Source: Bryobacterales bacterium
GTDB taxonomy: Bacteria > Acidobacteriota > Terriglobia > Bryobacterales > Bryobacteraceae
DNA: 14,831 bases
Direction of reading: 5' to 3'
Assembly (NCBI GenBank): GCA_009697495.1
Contig: SHUN01000015.1
Span: 1-14,831, forward strand
The notes under the pieces are model-generated. The model saw nothing but the letters and a program-made list of their open reading frames with translations, made no database searches and had not been told where the DNA came from. This document shows positions 1-10,625 of this stretch, piece by piece (the stretch's first letter is position 1; the number at the start of each line of letters is the position of its first letter). The translations under genes were made by a program, and so were the position numbers.

Positions 1-1398
1 CGCTATGAATACGCCACGCCGCAATGGGACGCCGGGAACAAGCTCTCGAACTTCGATCCCATTTCGCGCAAACTCATCCCCGCCAAGTCCGGTGGCATCG
101 CCGATCGCTCACAGGTGAACCCCGATCGCAACAACTGGGCCCCGCGTCTCGGCTTGGCCTATTCGCTCAATTCGAAGACCGTCGTCCGCAGCGCTTACGG
201 CATCTCGTACATTCACTTCAATCGCGCCGGCGGCGGTAATATCCTCGGTATCAACGGCCCGCAAGTTGTCATCGCCGCCATCGCCCAGCGCCCCACTGAG
301 GCCACGTTCCGGCCCACCCAGGCCGGCTATCCGGCCGGACTCACCGATCCCGATAAGTTCAACGCGCTGCTCTCGAATATCTCGTACATCCCGCGCGAAT
401 CGCCCACCGGCTATCTGCAAAACTGGTCGTTCTCGGTTCAGCGTGAAATCGCGAAAAACACCGTCGTCGACATCGGCTACGTCGGTAACGTGTCCAACCA
501 TCTCGTCATTTTCGCCGACTTCAACGAAGCCCGCCCCAACCGCGCCGGCGAAAATCTTTCCATCCAGGCGCGCCGCCCCAACCAGGGCTTTAGCGCCATC
601 ACCGTCACCTTCCCCTCCGCCCGCGCCAACTACCACTCCTTGCAAGCTCGCTTCGAACGTAAGTTCACCAACGGCTTCTCGCTTCTGAACTCCTTCGTCT
701 ACTCGAAGGCCATCGACACGACGGGCCAGGCGCTGGAAGCCCAAGGCGGCTCCGGCGGCCGTTCCAGCCCGCAGAGCTTCTACAATCTGGCCGCCGAACG
801 GGCGGCTTCGGACTTCGATCAGAAATTCAACAACACCACGGCCCTTATCTACGAACTCCCTTTTGGCAAGGGCGGAAAATGGATGTCCGGCATCCCAACG
901 GCGGCTGACTACGTCATCGGCGGTTGGCAACTCAATATTATTAACAGCCTTTGGACCGGCCAGCCCGTCAATCTCAGCTACAATCCGGCCGCGAACTTCC
1001 TGGTCTCTCAGACGCTGCCCGATTGGCGAGGCGGCATTAGCTATCGCCCTAATGTCACCGGCGACATCATGGTTCCCAAGGGCCAGCGCAATCAGGACAA
1101 CTGGATCGACCCGGCGAAAGTAGTGATCCCCACCGATCCCAGCCAGCCCTTCGGCAACGCCGGCCGCAACATCGCCCGCCGCCCCGGCCTCGCTCAGGCC
1201 GACATCGGTATCCAAAAGTCATTCCCGTTGAAATTCCGCGAAAACGTTGCGCTGCAATTGCGCGCCGAATCCTTCAACGCCTTCAATCGCACCAACTTCG
1301 CCAATCCGCAAATGAACCGTTCCAACGCGGGTTTCGGGCAGATCCGTTCCACGTTCCCGGCTCGGCAAGTCCAGTTCGCTTTACGGCTGTCGTTTTGA
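1..1398 (+). CDS. TonB-dependent receptor, Oar-like (C-terminal part, 5' end outside window)
   Basis: The reading frame is open from base 1 (first residues RYEYATPQWD) to a TGA at 1396-1398, leaving 465 residues of a beta-barrel protein. Family phrases are visible: NNWAPRLGLAYSL near residue 42, GYVGNVSNHL, SFVYSKAID, IYELPFGKGGKW, GGWQLNIINSLWTGQPV and ESFNAFNRTNF close to the end. The last residues, ALRLSF, end in the C-terminal aromatic typical of BAM-inserted outer-membrane proteins. Such receptors sit in the outer membrane and import bulky substrates such as glycans or chelates using TonB energy; full-length acidobacterial members are about 1000-1200 residues with an N-terminal carboxypeptidase-like domain and a plug, both of which would lie upstream of this window. 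The substrate cannot be told. Third codon positions are strongly C-biased, unlike carAB on the same strand. Confidence 0.9.
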   Translation, partial: RYEYATPQWDAGNKLSNFDPISRKLIPAKSGGIADRSQVNPDRNNWAPRLGLAYSLNSKTVVRSAYGISYIHFNRAGGGNILGINGPQVVIAAIAQRPTEATFRPTQAGYPAGLTDPDKFNALLSNISYIPRESPTGYLQNWSFSVQREIAKNTVVDIGYVGNVSNHLVIFADFNEARPNRAGENLSIQARRPNQGFSAITVTFPSARANYHSLQARFERKFTNGFSLLNSFVYSKAIDTTGQALEAQGGSGGRSSPQSFYNLAAERAASDFDQKFNNTTALIYELPFGKGGKWMSGIPTAADYVIGGWQLNIINSLWTGQPVNLSYNPAANFLVSQTLPDWRGGISYRPNVTGDIMVPKGQRNQDNWIDPAKVVIPTDPSQPFGNAGRNIARRPGLAQADIGIQKSFPLKFRENVALQLRAESFNAFNRTNFANPQMNRSNAGFGQIRSTFPARQVQFALRLSF

Positions 1399-1449
1399 TT
1401 CCGTAATCGCCGGGCACTGCTGGTTCGGCTTCAGCGTGTGGGACTTGCA

Positions 1450-1495
1450 GGCTCCGCGGTAACGGCAGCCCCTTTCCGCTCGCGACCGCGGAGCC
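1450..1495. repeat. 11-bp perfect inverted repeat downstream of the receptor gene
   Basis: GGCTCCGCGGT (1450-1460) is exactly complementary to ACCGCGGAGCC (1485-1495), with a 24-base loop. It is GC-rich and lies shortly after a stop codon, so a role in transcript ending or 3' stability is possible, but there is no T run. Confidence 0.6.
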
Positions 1496-1613
1496 CCCAA
1501 CTGGATTCGCGTCGAGCCGCGCACCGCCGCCTCGCCGCGGCTGGTTGTTAAACATCGGCATTCAAACTTTCCGGGCAAACCGCGCATCGCCTGAGGCTGA
1601 AGGCGCGCGAATT

Positions 1614-1656
1614 CCACTGGCGGCGCAGGACCAGCAACGCCGCGGACCGCCAGTGG
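1614..1656. repeat. 10-bp perfect inverted repeat in the spacer
   Basis: CCACTGGCGG (1614-1623) pairs exactly with CCGCCAGTGG (1647-1656) around a 23-base loop. It lies about 70 bases before the start of the next gene. Its function is unknown; REP-like or regulatory roles are both possible. Confidence 0.6.
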
Positions 1657-1724
1657 CTGAAAATCGGTGAGGATTTGCGAAGCATGTTCCCTGGGGCGCA
1701 GATAGGATTAGGAGGGTCGCTCGC

Positions 1725-2041
1725 ATGCTTTCCTCGATTTTGACGCGTGTTCGTTGGGCCATCACGTTTTATGCGATTAAGGCGGACCGTATTGGCGATT
1801 ATCTCGCCGCTGTGAAGGAGATTGCCGCGCTCCGGGCGAAGGCGAGTTCGGCAAGGTACTCGGCGCCATGGGCTTCGCTCTCCGGTCCGCGCGAGTATGC
1901 GCTGGTCACCTACCGTTCCAAATGGGCGGGCAGACGGCTTATGACAAGTACTTAGCCAAGCGAGCGACGATGGTTACTCGCACGGAAGTGGAAATGTACC
2001 GGTTTCTGAAGGACCAGAGTTATATGCAGCCGACGAAGTAG
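1725..2041 (+). pseudogene. Small frameshifted gene, possibly dimeric alpha-beta barrel family
   Basis: A good ribosome site, AGGAGG at 1710-1715, precedes ATG at 1725. The first frame reads to a TAG at 1953-1955 (76 residues) and includes FYAIKADRIGDYLAAVKEI and SLSGPREYALVTYRSKW. From about 1922 a different frame carries what looks like the true C-terminus: GGQTAYDKYLAKRATMV, then VEMYRFLKDQSYMQPTK, ending in TAG at 2039-2041. Joining the two frames near 1918-1930 gives a coherent protein of roughly 105 residues resembling small stress-barrel/NIPSNAP-like proteins. That family assignment is by general resemblance only. A one-base deletion near 1920 would explain the break. A sequencing error or programmed frameshift cannot be excluded, but no slippery heptamer is evident. 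Confidence 0.6.
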
Positions 2042-2075
2042 GTTGTTTGGGGGGAGCCGGGGCGCCCCTTATCCA

Positions 2076-2459
2076 CTAAGCTATCCGATAGACGTAGGCG
2101 TCTTCAACGAAGCGCCCTCCGATGGTCTGGCTGCCGAGGCGTCTGCCTTGGAAGTTCTTGGACTTGGCATATAGCCGGCGGACGTTTCGGACGAAGGGAT
2201 CGGACATGGGGAGAATTATTATCGGCAGCGTTTCGGCGTGGTCCATACCGGCGGCCCGCAGTGCATCTGAGAGCAGTTGATACCCTTGACTCGTGCCGGG
2301 TTCGTCGAAGCGACGCCCGGCGAGAAAGATGCGCCAATCCTCATATTCCGGCGCGAACATCCAGAGCGCGACGGAGGGCTTGACACCGGCGCGATCGAGG
2401 ATGTCTACCACCTCGGCACCGGCATCGATGTCCAAATTTACCAGTAACGCTTGAGCCAT
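2076..2459 (-). CDS. Small conserved hypothetical protein (127 aa)
   Basis: I do not recognise a named family with certainty. The start was set at the ATG at 2457-2459 (MAQALLVNLDIDAG) because an open frame further upstream gives a low-complexity, non-conserved-looking extension, while GGGA lies about 8 bases before this ATG. The protein has an alternating hydrophobic pattern with a VALWMF strand and an EDWRIFLAGRRFD segment near the middle, a LPIIILPMSDPFVRNVRRLYAK stretch, and a glycine-rich end GGRFVEDAYVYRIA. It has no signal peptide or membrane segment, so it is probably cytosolic. The look is of a compact alpha/beta domain. It converges on the broken gene at 1725-2041 and lies downstream of, and on the same strand as, sdhB, 237 bases away. 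Confidence 0.7.
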   Translation of the reverse strand: MAQALLVNLDIDAGAEVVDILDRAGVKPSVALWMFAPEYEDWRIFLAGRRFDEPGTSQGYQLLSDALRAAGMDHAETLPIIILPMSDPFVRNVRRLYAKSKNFQGRRLGSQTIGGRFVEDAYVYRIA

Positions 2460-2597
2460 GGAATGATCCCGTGTTGTCTTTCGCCAACGGCTTTGAGTAG
2501 TAATCGGGCGGATTCCGGGTCCGGGCCCGCGAGTCTTACCAATTCTCGCAAATTGTAGGTGTGAATGGAATCCACTCAGATTAGCTGAAAGTTGTGG

Positions 2598-2613
2598 TGG
2601 CGTGTTGACGCCA
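2598..2613 (-). terminator. Short hairpin downstream of sdhB (weak terminator candidate)
   Basis: TGGCGT and ACGCCA form a perfect 6-bp stem with a 4-base loop, 83 bases beyond the sdhB stop on the minus strand. Only a short ACAACTTT follows, so the T tract is poor. It may end the sdh transcript or be incidental. Confidence 0.25.
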
Positions 2614-2630
2614 AAGACCACTCCCTGACG

Positions 2631-2668
2631 GTCGTGGCTCGGTAACGGGGTCGTGGCTCGGTAACGGG
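2631..2668. repeat. 19-bp perfect tandem duplication
   Basis: The unit GTCGTGGCTCGGTAACGGG occurs twice back to back (2631-2649 and 2650-2668) with no mismatch, in the spacer just downstream of sdhB. Two exact copies suggest a recent slippage duplication. With only two copies and no spacers it is not CRISPR. Confidence 0.85.
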
Positions 2669-2696
2669 GGCCGGTATCGCGGGTGGCTAAATGGCC

Positions 2697-3470
2697 CTAC
2701 CCGGCGCCGGCTTCAGCCTGCGGGTCGCGGTACAAGACGGCGCCGGTTAAGAAGTCGCGGTTCATTCTGGCGATGTTTTCCAGTTGAATACCCTTGGGGC
2801 AGACGGCTTCGCATTCGCCGATGTTGGTGCAGTTGCCGAAGCCTTCTTCGTGGGCTTGGGCCACCATATGCAAGGCTCGCGAATGGCGCTCGGGCTGGCC
2901 TTGGGGGAGGAGCCCCAGATGGGCGATTTTGGCGCTGGTGAAGAGCGCCGCGCTGGCGTTGGGGCAGGCGGCGACACAGGCGCCGCAGCCGATGCAGCCG
3001 GCGGCGGACATGGCCATATCGGACTCCGGTTTGGGAACCAGGATCGCGTTGCCGTCCGGGGCGCTGCCGGTGGGGGCGCTGATGTAGCCGCCGGCTCCGA
3101 TGATGCGGTCGAACGACGAACGGTTGACGATGAGATCCTTCAAAACGGGGAAGGCGGCGGCGCGCCAGGGTTCGAGAAAGAGTTCGTCGTTATCGTTGAA
3201 CGAGCGCATGTGGAGCTGACAGACCGTGGTGCCGCGGCGGGGGCCGTGGGCGACTCCGTTGATGACGAAACCGCAGGACCCGCAGATGCCTTCGCGGCAG
3301 TCGTGATCGAAGGCGATGGGTTCCTCTCCTTTGGTGATTAGCTGCTCGTTGAGGACGTCGAGCATCTCCAGGAACGACATGTGTTCGCTGACATTGTCGA
3401 GCGTGTAGGGAACCATTCGCCCTTTGTCCACGGGACTTTTTTGACGCCAGATGTTGAGTGTCAGGCGCAT
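2697..3470 (-). CDS. sdhB: Succinate dehydrogenase/fumarate reductase iron-sulfur subunit
   Basis: This 257-residue subunit carries electrons from the flavoprotein to the membrane quinone site through three clusters. The [2Fe-2S] ligands are C58, C63, C66 and C84 ([10 protein letters not shown]...C). The second domain has [12 protein letters not shown] (C159, C162, C165, C169) and [14 protein letters not shown] (C214, C220, C224); by family rule C159/162/165/224 hold [4Fe-4S] and C169/214/220 hold [3Fe-4S]. All ligands are present and the length is normal. The ATG directly abuts the sdhA stop, and GGAG lies 10 bases before it inside the sdhA end, so it is co-transcribed and probably translationally coupled. 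It is the last gene of the operon. Sequence style matches the Bacteroidetes/Chlamydiae/delta type rather than the E. coli type. Confidence 0.96.
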   Translation of the reverse strand: MRLTLNIWRQKSPVDKGRMVPYTLDNVSEHMSFLEMLDVLNEQLITKGEEPIAFDHDCREGICGSCGFVINGVAHGPRRGTTVCQLHMRSFNDNDELFLEPWRAAAFPVLKDLIVNRSSFDRIIGAGGYISAPTGSAPDGNAILVPKPESDMAMSAAGCIGCGACVAACPNASAALFTSAKIAHLGLLPQGQPERHSRALHMVAQAHEEGFGNCTNIGECEAVCPKGIQLENIARMNRDFLTGAVLYRDPQAEAGAG

Positions 3471-5378
<1,908 letters not shown>

Positions 5379-6071
5379 TTATTTCACCAGTCCTGTGAGA
5401 ACGGCGAGGGGCATGGAGATGTTGCCGGCGGCGATGAGGACGGCGAAGGCTTTGGCTCCGAGCTTTAGTTTTGGCGTGTAGGCGGGGTGGGCGAGGCCCA
5501 GGGATTGGAACATCGACCAGACGCCGTGATAGAGGTGTGTGCTTAGCATGGCCATGGCGGCGATGTAGAACAGCGAGACGTACCAGACGGAGAAGCCGTT
5601 GATGACGTTGGCGCGGACTTGTAGGGGTTGGAAGTTGGGGTGGGCCTGGCCGGTGGTGAAGTGGAGCAGGTGGTAGATGAGGAAAGCGAGGACGATGGGG
5701 CCGCTCCAGTACATGGTGCGGGAGGCGTAGGTGGAGGCGATGGGTGTGTGGCGGACGTAGGGGATGGGGCGTGCGGCGATTTTGAGTTGGGCGAGTTGGA
5801 GGGCGCTGAGGATGTGGGCGAGGACGCTGAGTGTCAGGACGGCGCGAGCGCCCCAGAGGAGAGGGGCGTTGTGCTGAAGGGCTTCGGCGTAGGCGTCGAG
5901 GGCGTGTTTGCCATCGGGGCCTGGCGGGAGGTAGAGCTGCAAATTGCCCAGCATGTGGCCGAGAACGAAGGCGACCAGGACGAGGCCTGATAGCGCCATC
6001 ACCGCTTTTTTTCCGATTGGGGCTTCGTAGAAGCGCAGGGTGCGCGCTATTGGGGAGGCCGGCGAGGTCAT
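5379..6071 (-). CDS. sdhC: Succinate dehydrogenase cytochrome b558 membrane anchor
   Basis: This 230-residue integral membrane subunit anchors SdhAB and passes electrons to quinone, probably menaquinone, as in Bacillus and Bacteroidetes enzymes. About five hydrophobic helices can be seen, around residues 24-46, 74-97, 121-139, 158-178 and 206-228. Candidate heme ligands lie within or next to them: H39 (LGHMLGN), H86 (LAHILSAL), H134/H137 (YHLLH) and H179/H182 (STHLYHGVW). One large anchor with di-heme-type histidines explains the absence of a separate sdhD. The ATG at 6069-6071 is first in the operon and has only a weak ribosome site (GGAA very close to the start). It is divergent from carA across a 147-base spacer. 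Confidence 0.94.
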   Translation of the reverse strand: MTSPASPIARTLRFYEAPIGKKAVMALSGLVLVAFVLGHMLGNLQLYLPPGPDGKHALDAYAEALQHNAPLLWGARAVLTLSVLAHILSALQLAQLKIAARPIPYVRHTPIASTYASRTMYWSGPIVLAFLIYHLLHFTTGQAHPNFQPLQVRANVINGFSVWYVSLFYIAAMAMLSTHLYHGVWSMFQSLGLAHPAYTPKLKLGAKAFAVLIAAGNISMPLAVLTGLVK

Positions 6072-6151
6072 AATTCCGGGGAACTTTCAGTATAAGGGAT
6101 GGGGGGAATCTGTAGGGGAAAGCAGGGGCCATTGGTTACTGTCCCTTTTTT

Positions 6152-6174
6152 GGGGTTGCCGGGATGGGCGGGGG
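6152..6174 (+). promoter_or_regulatory. Canonical G-quadruplex motif upstream of carA
   Basis: Four G runs of 4, 3, 3 and 5 are separated by loops of 5, 2 and 1 bases, meeting the standard G3+N1-7 pattern. It lies on the carA sense strand, 45 bases before the start codon, so it could fold in DNA or in the carA leader RNA. Folding and any effect are inference. Confidence 0.45.
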
Positions 6175-6203
6175 TTTGATTCAATAGGAAGAGCGCACTT
6201 TTC

Positions 6204-6209
6204 GGAGGA
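6204..6209 (+). promoter_or_regulatory. Ribosome binding site fixing the TTG start of carA
   Basis: GGAGGA lies 9 bases before TTG at 6219. No ATG or GTG in the same frame lies between this site and the conserved N-terminus ([10 protein letters not shown]), so the rare TTG is the best start. Confidence 0.7.
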
Positions 6210-6218
6210 ACCCCTACA

Positions 6219-7349
6219 TTGAACCCAGCAATCCTTGCCTTGGAAGATGGAACAGTCTTCGAGGGCCGGGCATTTGGCGCGCTCACAGAGCGATCCGGCG
6301 AAGTTGTTTTCAATACTTCGCTTACTGGTTATCAGGAGATTTTCAGCGATCCGTCCTATTCAGGACAGATTGTCGTGCTGACGTATCCGCAGATCGGGAA
6401 TTACGGGTCGACCGCGGACGACATGGAATCGGGGATGCCGTACATAGAGGGCTTGGCGGTGCGCGAATTTTCGCCGCTGGTGTCCAGTTGGCGGAGCGAT
6501 CAGGCGGCGGACTCCTTTTTGAAGGCGCATAATATACCGATTATCGATTCGATCGATACGCGGAAACTGGTGCGCCACTTGCGGACACGGGGCGTGATGC
6601 GGGGGGTGCTGTCGTCGATTTCGACCGATGCGCGGGATCTGATTGAGAAGGCGCGGAGCATTCCGTCGATGGCTGGTTTGGATTTGGCAACACGCGTATC
6701 GACAGCGGCTTCGTATCCCTGGACGACGCCGGTGGGACCGTGTTCGCCGAGTGAGCGGATAAAGGGCGGCGGGGAGTTAGCGCACCACGTGGTGGCGTTT
6801 GATTTTGGAATTAAGCGCAATATTCTGCGGCGGCTGGTGACGAGCGGCTGCCGGGTGACGGTGGTGCCGGCGGGAACGTCTGCGGAGGACGTTTTGGCGC
6901 TACAGCCGGATGGGGTGTTTTTGTCGAATGGGCCTGGGGATCCGGAGCCGTTGGCGGCGCAGGCCGGCGAGGTCAGGAAATTGTTTGGGAAGAAGCCGAT
7001 ATTTGGGATCTGTTTGGGGCACCAAATTCTGGGGCTGGCGATGGGCGGGAAGACATATAAGTTGAAGTTTGGGCACCGGGGCGGGAATCATCCGGTGTTG
7101 AACAAGCAGACGAACAAGGTTGAAATTACAGCGCAGAACCACGGGTTTACCGTGGATCCGGACTCGATTTCCCAGCATGTGGCCGACATCACGCACGTGA
7201 ATTTGAACGATGGAACGGTGGAGGGGCTGCGGCACAAATCGGAACCGGTGTTCTGTGTGCAGTATCACCCGGAAGCTGCGCCGGGGCCACACGATTCGCT
7301 GTACTTGTTTGACGATTTTATGCAGTTGATGCAGGAGCACAAAAAGTAA
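6219..7349 (+). CDS. carA: Carbamoyl phosphate synthase small (glutaminase) subunit
   Basis: The 376-residue subunit hydrolyses glutamine and feeds ammonia to CarB for carbamoyl phosphate synthesis, the shared first step of pyrimidine and arginine synthesis. The N-terminal domain shows the family opening [14 protein letters not shown] and [19 protein letters not shown]. The class I glutamine amidotransferase domain starts near residue 190. The triad is visible: C265 in GICLGHQ, and H350 with E352 in [14 protein letters not shown] at 236-243 is the oxyanion region. Length is normal. It starts at TTG after a strong GGAGGA; E. coli carA is also known to start at UUG. CarB begins 3 bases after the stop, so the two form an operon. 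Confidence 0.97.
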   Translation: MNPAILALEDGTVFEGRAFGALTERSGEVVFNTSLTGYQEIFSDPSYSGQIVVLTYPQIGNYGSTADDMESGMPYIEGLAVREFSPLVSSWRSDQAADSFLKAHNIPIIDSIDTRKLVRHLRTRGVMRGVLSSISTDARDLIEKARSIPSMAGLDLATRVSTAASYPWTTPVGPCSPSERIKGGGELAHHVVAFDFGIKRNILRRLVTSGCRVTVVPAGTSAEDVLALQPDGVFLSNGPGDPEPLAAQAGEVRKLFGKKPIFGICLGHQILGLAMGGKTYKLKFGHRGGNHPVLNKQTNKVEITAQNHGFTVDPDSISQHVADITHVNLNDGTVEGLRHKSEPVFCVQYHPEAAPGPHDSLYLFDDFMQLMQEHKK

Positions 7350-7352
7350 TTC

Positions 7353-10300
7353 ATGCCACGCCGTAATGACATCCACCGGATCCTGATTATCGGATCGGGC
7401 CCGATAATTATCGGGCAGGCGTGCGAGTTCGACTATTCGGGCACGCAGGCATGCAGAGCGCTGAGGGCCGACGGGTTCGAAGTGATATTGGTGAATTCGA
7501 ATCCGGCGACGATTATGACGGATCCGGAAATTGCGGACCGCACGTATGTAGAGCCGTTGAGCATTCCGTATTTGACGGAGATCATCAAGAAGGAGCGGCC
7601 CGACGCGTTGCTTTCCACCGTTGGCGGACAGACGGGGTTGAATCTTTCTATAGCGCTGGCGGAAGCGGGCGTGTTGGACGAGTATGGCGTGGAGTTGATT
7701 GGCGCCAAGATCGACAGTATCAAGAAGGCCGAGGACCGGCTTCTGTTCAAAGACGCCATGCGGAAGATTGGGCTGGCGACGCCGACTTCGCAGTTGGTTA
7801 CCGATCTAAAGGGTGGGACGGATTTTGCGGAGCGCGTGGGGTATCCGCTGATTTTGCGGCCGAGCTTTACGATGGGCGGCAGCGGGGGCGGGATTGCTTA
7901 CAATTCTGAGGATTTGGAAGAGATTCTGACTCGGGGGCTGGACTTTTCGCCGGTGGGGGAAGTGTTGGTCGAGGAGTCCGTGCTGGGTTGGAAAGAGTAC
8001 GAGATGGAGGTGATTCGCGACCAGGCGGATAACTGCATCATCGTTTGTTCGATTGAGAACTTTGACCCGATGGGGGTGCATACCGGGGATTCGATCACGG
8101 TGGCGCCGACGCAGACGCTTTCCGATAAGGAATACCAGATGATGCGGGATGCGTCGCTGGCGTGTTTGCGGGAGATTGGGGTGGACACGGGCGGATCGAA
8201 CGTGCAGTTTGCGATCAATCCGAAAAACGGGCAGATGGTTGTCGTCGAGATGAATCCGCGGGTGTCGCGGTCATCGGCGCTGGCGTCGAAGGCGACGGGT
8301 TTTCCGATTGCGAAGATTGCGGCGAAACTGGCGGTGGGTTACCGGCTGGATGAGATTAAGAACGACATTACAAGGCTGACGCCGGCTTGTTTTGAGCCCA
8401 CGATCGACTACGTGGTGACGAAGATACCGCGGTGGCAGTTTGAGAAGTTCCCAGGGGCGGACACGACGCTGGGTACGCAGATGAAGTCGGTGGGCGAAGT
8501 GATGGCGATTGGACGGACGTTCAAGCAGTCACTGGCGAAGGCGATACGGAGTTTGGAGACGGGGAAATCGGCGACGAAGGAAGATGTTTTTGAGGAATCG
8601 CTGATTCCGGCGAAGCTCATAACTCCGACGCCGGACCGGCTGAATTACATCCTGTTCGCGTTTGAACAGGGATGGACGGTGGATCAGGTTTTTGAGTTGA
8701 CGAATATCGATCCGTGGTTCCTGTTGCAGTTGAAGGAAGGGATTGACCTCAATACCGCCTTGCAGTTGGAGACGCTGGAGGCGATTAGCGCCGTGACGAT
8801 GCGGAATGCGAAGCGGAATGGCGTTTCGGATGCGCAGATGGGCAAGTGGTGGAAAGTGGACTCGCTGGCGGTGCGGGAGAAGCGAAAGGCGCAAGGAGTG
8901 ACGGCGGTATTTAACCGCGTGGATACTTGCGCGGCGGAGTTTGAGAGCTTCACGCCGTACATGTATTCGAGCTATGAGTCGGAGTGCGAGGCGGCGCCGT
9001 CGGACCGCAAGAAAGTGATTATTTTGGGCGCGGGGCCGAACCGGATCGGGCAAGGAATTGAGTTTGACTACTGCTGCTGCCACGCGAGTTTTGCGTTGCG
9101 GGAGTTTGACCATGAATCGATTATGGTCAACTGCAATCCGGAGACGGTTTCGACGGATTACGACACTTCGGACCGGTTATATTTTGAGCCATTAACGCTC
9201 GAAGACGTGTTGAATATTTGCGACACGGAGAAGCCGGACGGCGTGATTGTGCAGTTTGGCGGGCAGACGCCGCTGAATCTGGCTCTGCCGTTGCAGCGGG
9301 CCGGGGTGCCGATTATTGGGACGGACCCGAAAAATATTGACTTGGCGGAAGACCGGAAGTTATTCGGGAAGTTACTGGATGAGTTAGACATTCCTTGTCC
9401 GCCGAATGGATCCGCGACGAGCGTTGAAGAGGCGTGCGAAGTGGCCGCGCGGCTGGGGTATCCGGTGCTGGTGCGGCCGAGCTATGTGCTGGGCGGGCGG
9501 GCGATGACGATCGCCTATGACGAAGACACGGTGCGCAAATATATGCGCGAGGCGGTGGTGTTTTCGCAGGACCGGCCGGTGCTGGTGGACCGGTTTCTGG
9601 AAGACGCGGTGGAAGTGGATGTGGACTGTCTGAGCGATGGAGAGAACGTCCTGATCGCGGGCATTATGGAGCATATTGAAGAGGCCGGGATACATTCCGG
9701 AGATAGCTCCTGCGTGCTGCCGCCATTCGGGTTGGGCGCGCGCGAGTTACAGACGATTCAAGAGTATTCGGTGAAGATGGCGCGGGCGTTAAATGTAATT
9801 GGATTGATGAATGTGCAGTTCGCGATTAAAGACGGCAAAGTGTTTGTGATTGAAGTGAATCCGCGGGCGTCGCGGACGGTGCCTTTCGTGGCAAAAGCTA
9901 CTGGCGTGCCGCTGCCGAAGATCGCGGTGGGATTGATGTTGGGGAAGAAGTTAACTGAGTTTGCGCACCTGATGCAGGGGAAGACGAGCGGCGTGCTGGA
10001 TGTGCCGCAGTTCTTTGTGAAGTCGCCGGTATTCCCGTTTAACAAGTTCCATGGAGTGGATCCGGTGCTGGGGCCGGAGATGCGTTCGACGGGAGAAGTG
10101 ATGGGGGTTGGAGAGAACTTTGGGGAGGCGTTTGCGAAGGCGCAATTGGGCGCGGGCTCGCCTTTGCCGGCTGAAGGGACGGTGTTTATCAGCGTGCGGG
10201 AACGGCATAAGGCGGAGGCGGTGGAAGTGGCGAAAGCGTTCTCCGATTTAGGTTATAAACTGGCGGCGACGCGCGGGACGGCGAGCGTTTTGAAGGCGGC

Positions 10301-10586
10301 GGGGATGGAATGTGTAACCGTTTTCAAGGTGAATGAGGGGCGGCCGAACGCGGTGGATTTATTGAAGGCCGGGAACTTGAAACTGGCGATTTATACGACG
10401 AATGGCGTGCATAGTTTTAGCGATGAGAAGGCGATTCGGCGAGCGGCGATCCAGTACCGGGTGCCGTGTATTACGACGATGAGCGCGGCGCGGGCGGCTG
10501 TGCAGGCGGCGGCGAGCCGGCAGCGGGACCCGATCCGGGTTTGGAGTTTGCAGGAGATACATAAGGATTTTGCGGCGCGGAAGTAA
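7353..10586 (+). CDS. carB: Carbamoyl phosphate synthase large subunit
   Basis: The 1077-residue subunit makes carbamoyl phosphate from ammonia, bicarbonate and two ATP. It has the expected tandem layout: a first synthetase half starting at [20 protein letters not shown] (residues 11-30), an oligomerisation stretch near 400-550, a second half starting at [16 protein letters not shown] near residue 558, and an MGS-like allosteric domain from about residue 944 ([12 protein letters not shown]). Each half shows the ATP-grasp phrases [10 protein letters not shown] or [12 protein letters not shown] and [18 protein letters not shown] or [18 protein letters not shown]. Length matches E. coli CarB (1073). 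It is in an operon with carA. Codons are G- and T-rich at third positions. The allosteric domain implies nucleotide control at the enzyme level, not visible as a DNA site. Confidence 0.98.
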   Translation: MPRRNDIHRILIIGSGPIIIGQACEFDYSGTQACRALRADGFEVILVNSNPATIMTDPEIADRTYVEPLSIPYLTEIIKKERPDALLSTVGGQTGLNLSIALAEAGVLDEYGVELIGAKIDSIKKAEDRLLFKDAMRKIGLATPTSQLVTDLKGGTDFAERVGYPLILRPSFTMGGSGGGIAYNSEDLEEILTRGLDFSPVGEVLVEESVLGWKEYEMEVIRDQADNCIIVCSIENFDPMGVHTGDSITVAPTQTLSDKEYQMMRDASLACLREIGVDTGGSNVQFAINPKNGQMVVVEMNPRVSRSSALASKATGFPIAKIAAKLAVGYRLDEIKNDITRLTPACFEPTIDYVVTKIPRWQFEKFPGADTTLGTQMKSVGEVMAIGRTFKQSLAKAIRSLETGKSATKEDVFEESLIPAKLITPTPDRLNYILFAFEQGWTVDQVFELTNIDPWFLLQLKEGIDLNTALQLETLEAISAVTMRNAKRNGVSDAQMGKWWKVDSLAVREKRKAQGVTAVFNRVDTCAAEFESFTPYMYSSYESECEAAPSDRKKVIILGAGPNRIGQGIEFDYCCCHASFALREFDHESIMVNCNPETVSTDYDTSDRLYFEPLTLEDVLNICDTEKPDGVIVQFGGQTPLNLALPLQRAGVPIIGTDPKNIDLAEDRKLFGKLLDELDIPCPPNGSATSVEEACEVAARLGYPVLVRPSYVLGGRAMTIAYDEDTVRKYMREAVVFSQDRPVLVDRFLEDAVEVDVDCLSDGENVLIAGIMEHIEEAGIHSGDSSCVLPPFGLGARELQTIQEYSVKMARALNVIGLMNVQFAIKDGKVFVIEVNPRASRTVPFVAKATGVPLPKIAVGLMLGKKLTEFAHLMQGKTSGVLDVPQFFVKSPVFPFNKFHGVDPVLGPEMRSTGEVMGVGENFGEAFAKAQLGAGSPLPAEGTVFISVRERHKAEAVEVAKAFSDLGYKLAATRGTASVLKAAGMECVTVFKVNEGRPNAVDLLKAGNLKLAIYTTNGVHSFSDEKAIRRAAIQYRVPCITTMSAARAAVQAAASRQRDPIRVWSLQEIHKDFAARK

Positions 10587-10625
10587 GAATTCAATCGACG
10601 CTCACTACGGGTAGGCAGTACAATC

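Larger units (their letters stand above)
1399..1724. other. Non-coding spacer with three potential hairpins
   Basis: These 326 bases between the receptor stop and the next start contain no convincing gene. They hold three inverted repeats in a row: 1450-1460/1485-1495, 1588-1592/1601-1605 (with a bulge and an outer CGCG pair), and 1614-1623/1647-1656. None is followed by a T tract, so they are not classical intrinsic terminators. The first begins 51 bases after the receptor stop and could still end or protect its transcript. Confidence 0.5.
6072..6218. promoter_or_regulatory. Divergent sdhC-carA promoter region
   Basis: This 147-base spacer must contain the start signals of both operons, because sdhC reads left and carA reads right. 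I see no box pair that stands out; TTGCCG at 6156 with TCAATA at 6181 (19-base spacing) is a weak candidate for carA. The plus strand is unusually G-rich, with runs at 6078-6081, 6096-6098, 6101-6106, 6115-6118 and 6125-6128, plus the cluster at 6152-6174. No uracil-sensing attenuator or PyrR-type hairpin is apparent. Confidence 0.5.

Noticed and set aside
109..1215. Long minus-strand open frame (368 codons) opposite the receptor gene
   Set aside because: It is alanine/glycine/valine-rich with no motif and lies exactly opposite codons of a clear receptor; it is a GC-rich antisense shadow.
2059..2068. GGGGCGCCCC palindrome between two converging genes as a terminator
   Set aside because: It leaves no loop when folded and is followed by only two T; too weak to call.
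2631..2668. Tandem repeat as a CRISPR fragment
   Set aside because: Two adjacent 19-base units without spacers and no cas genes.
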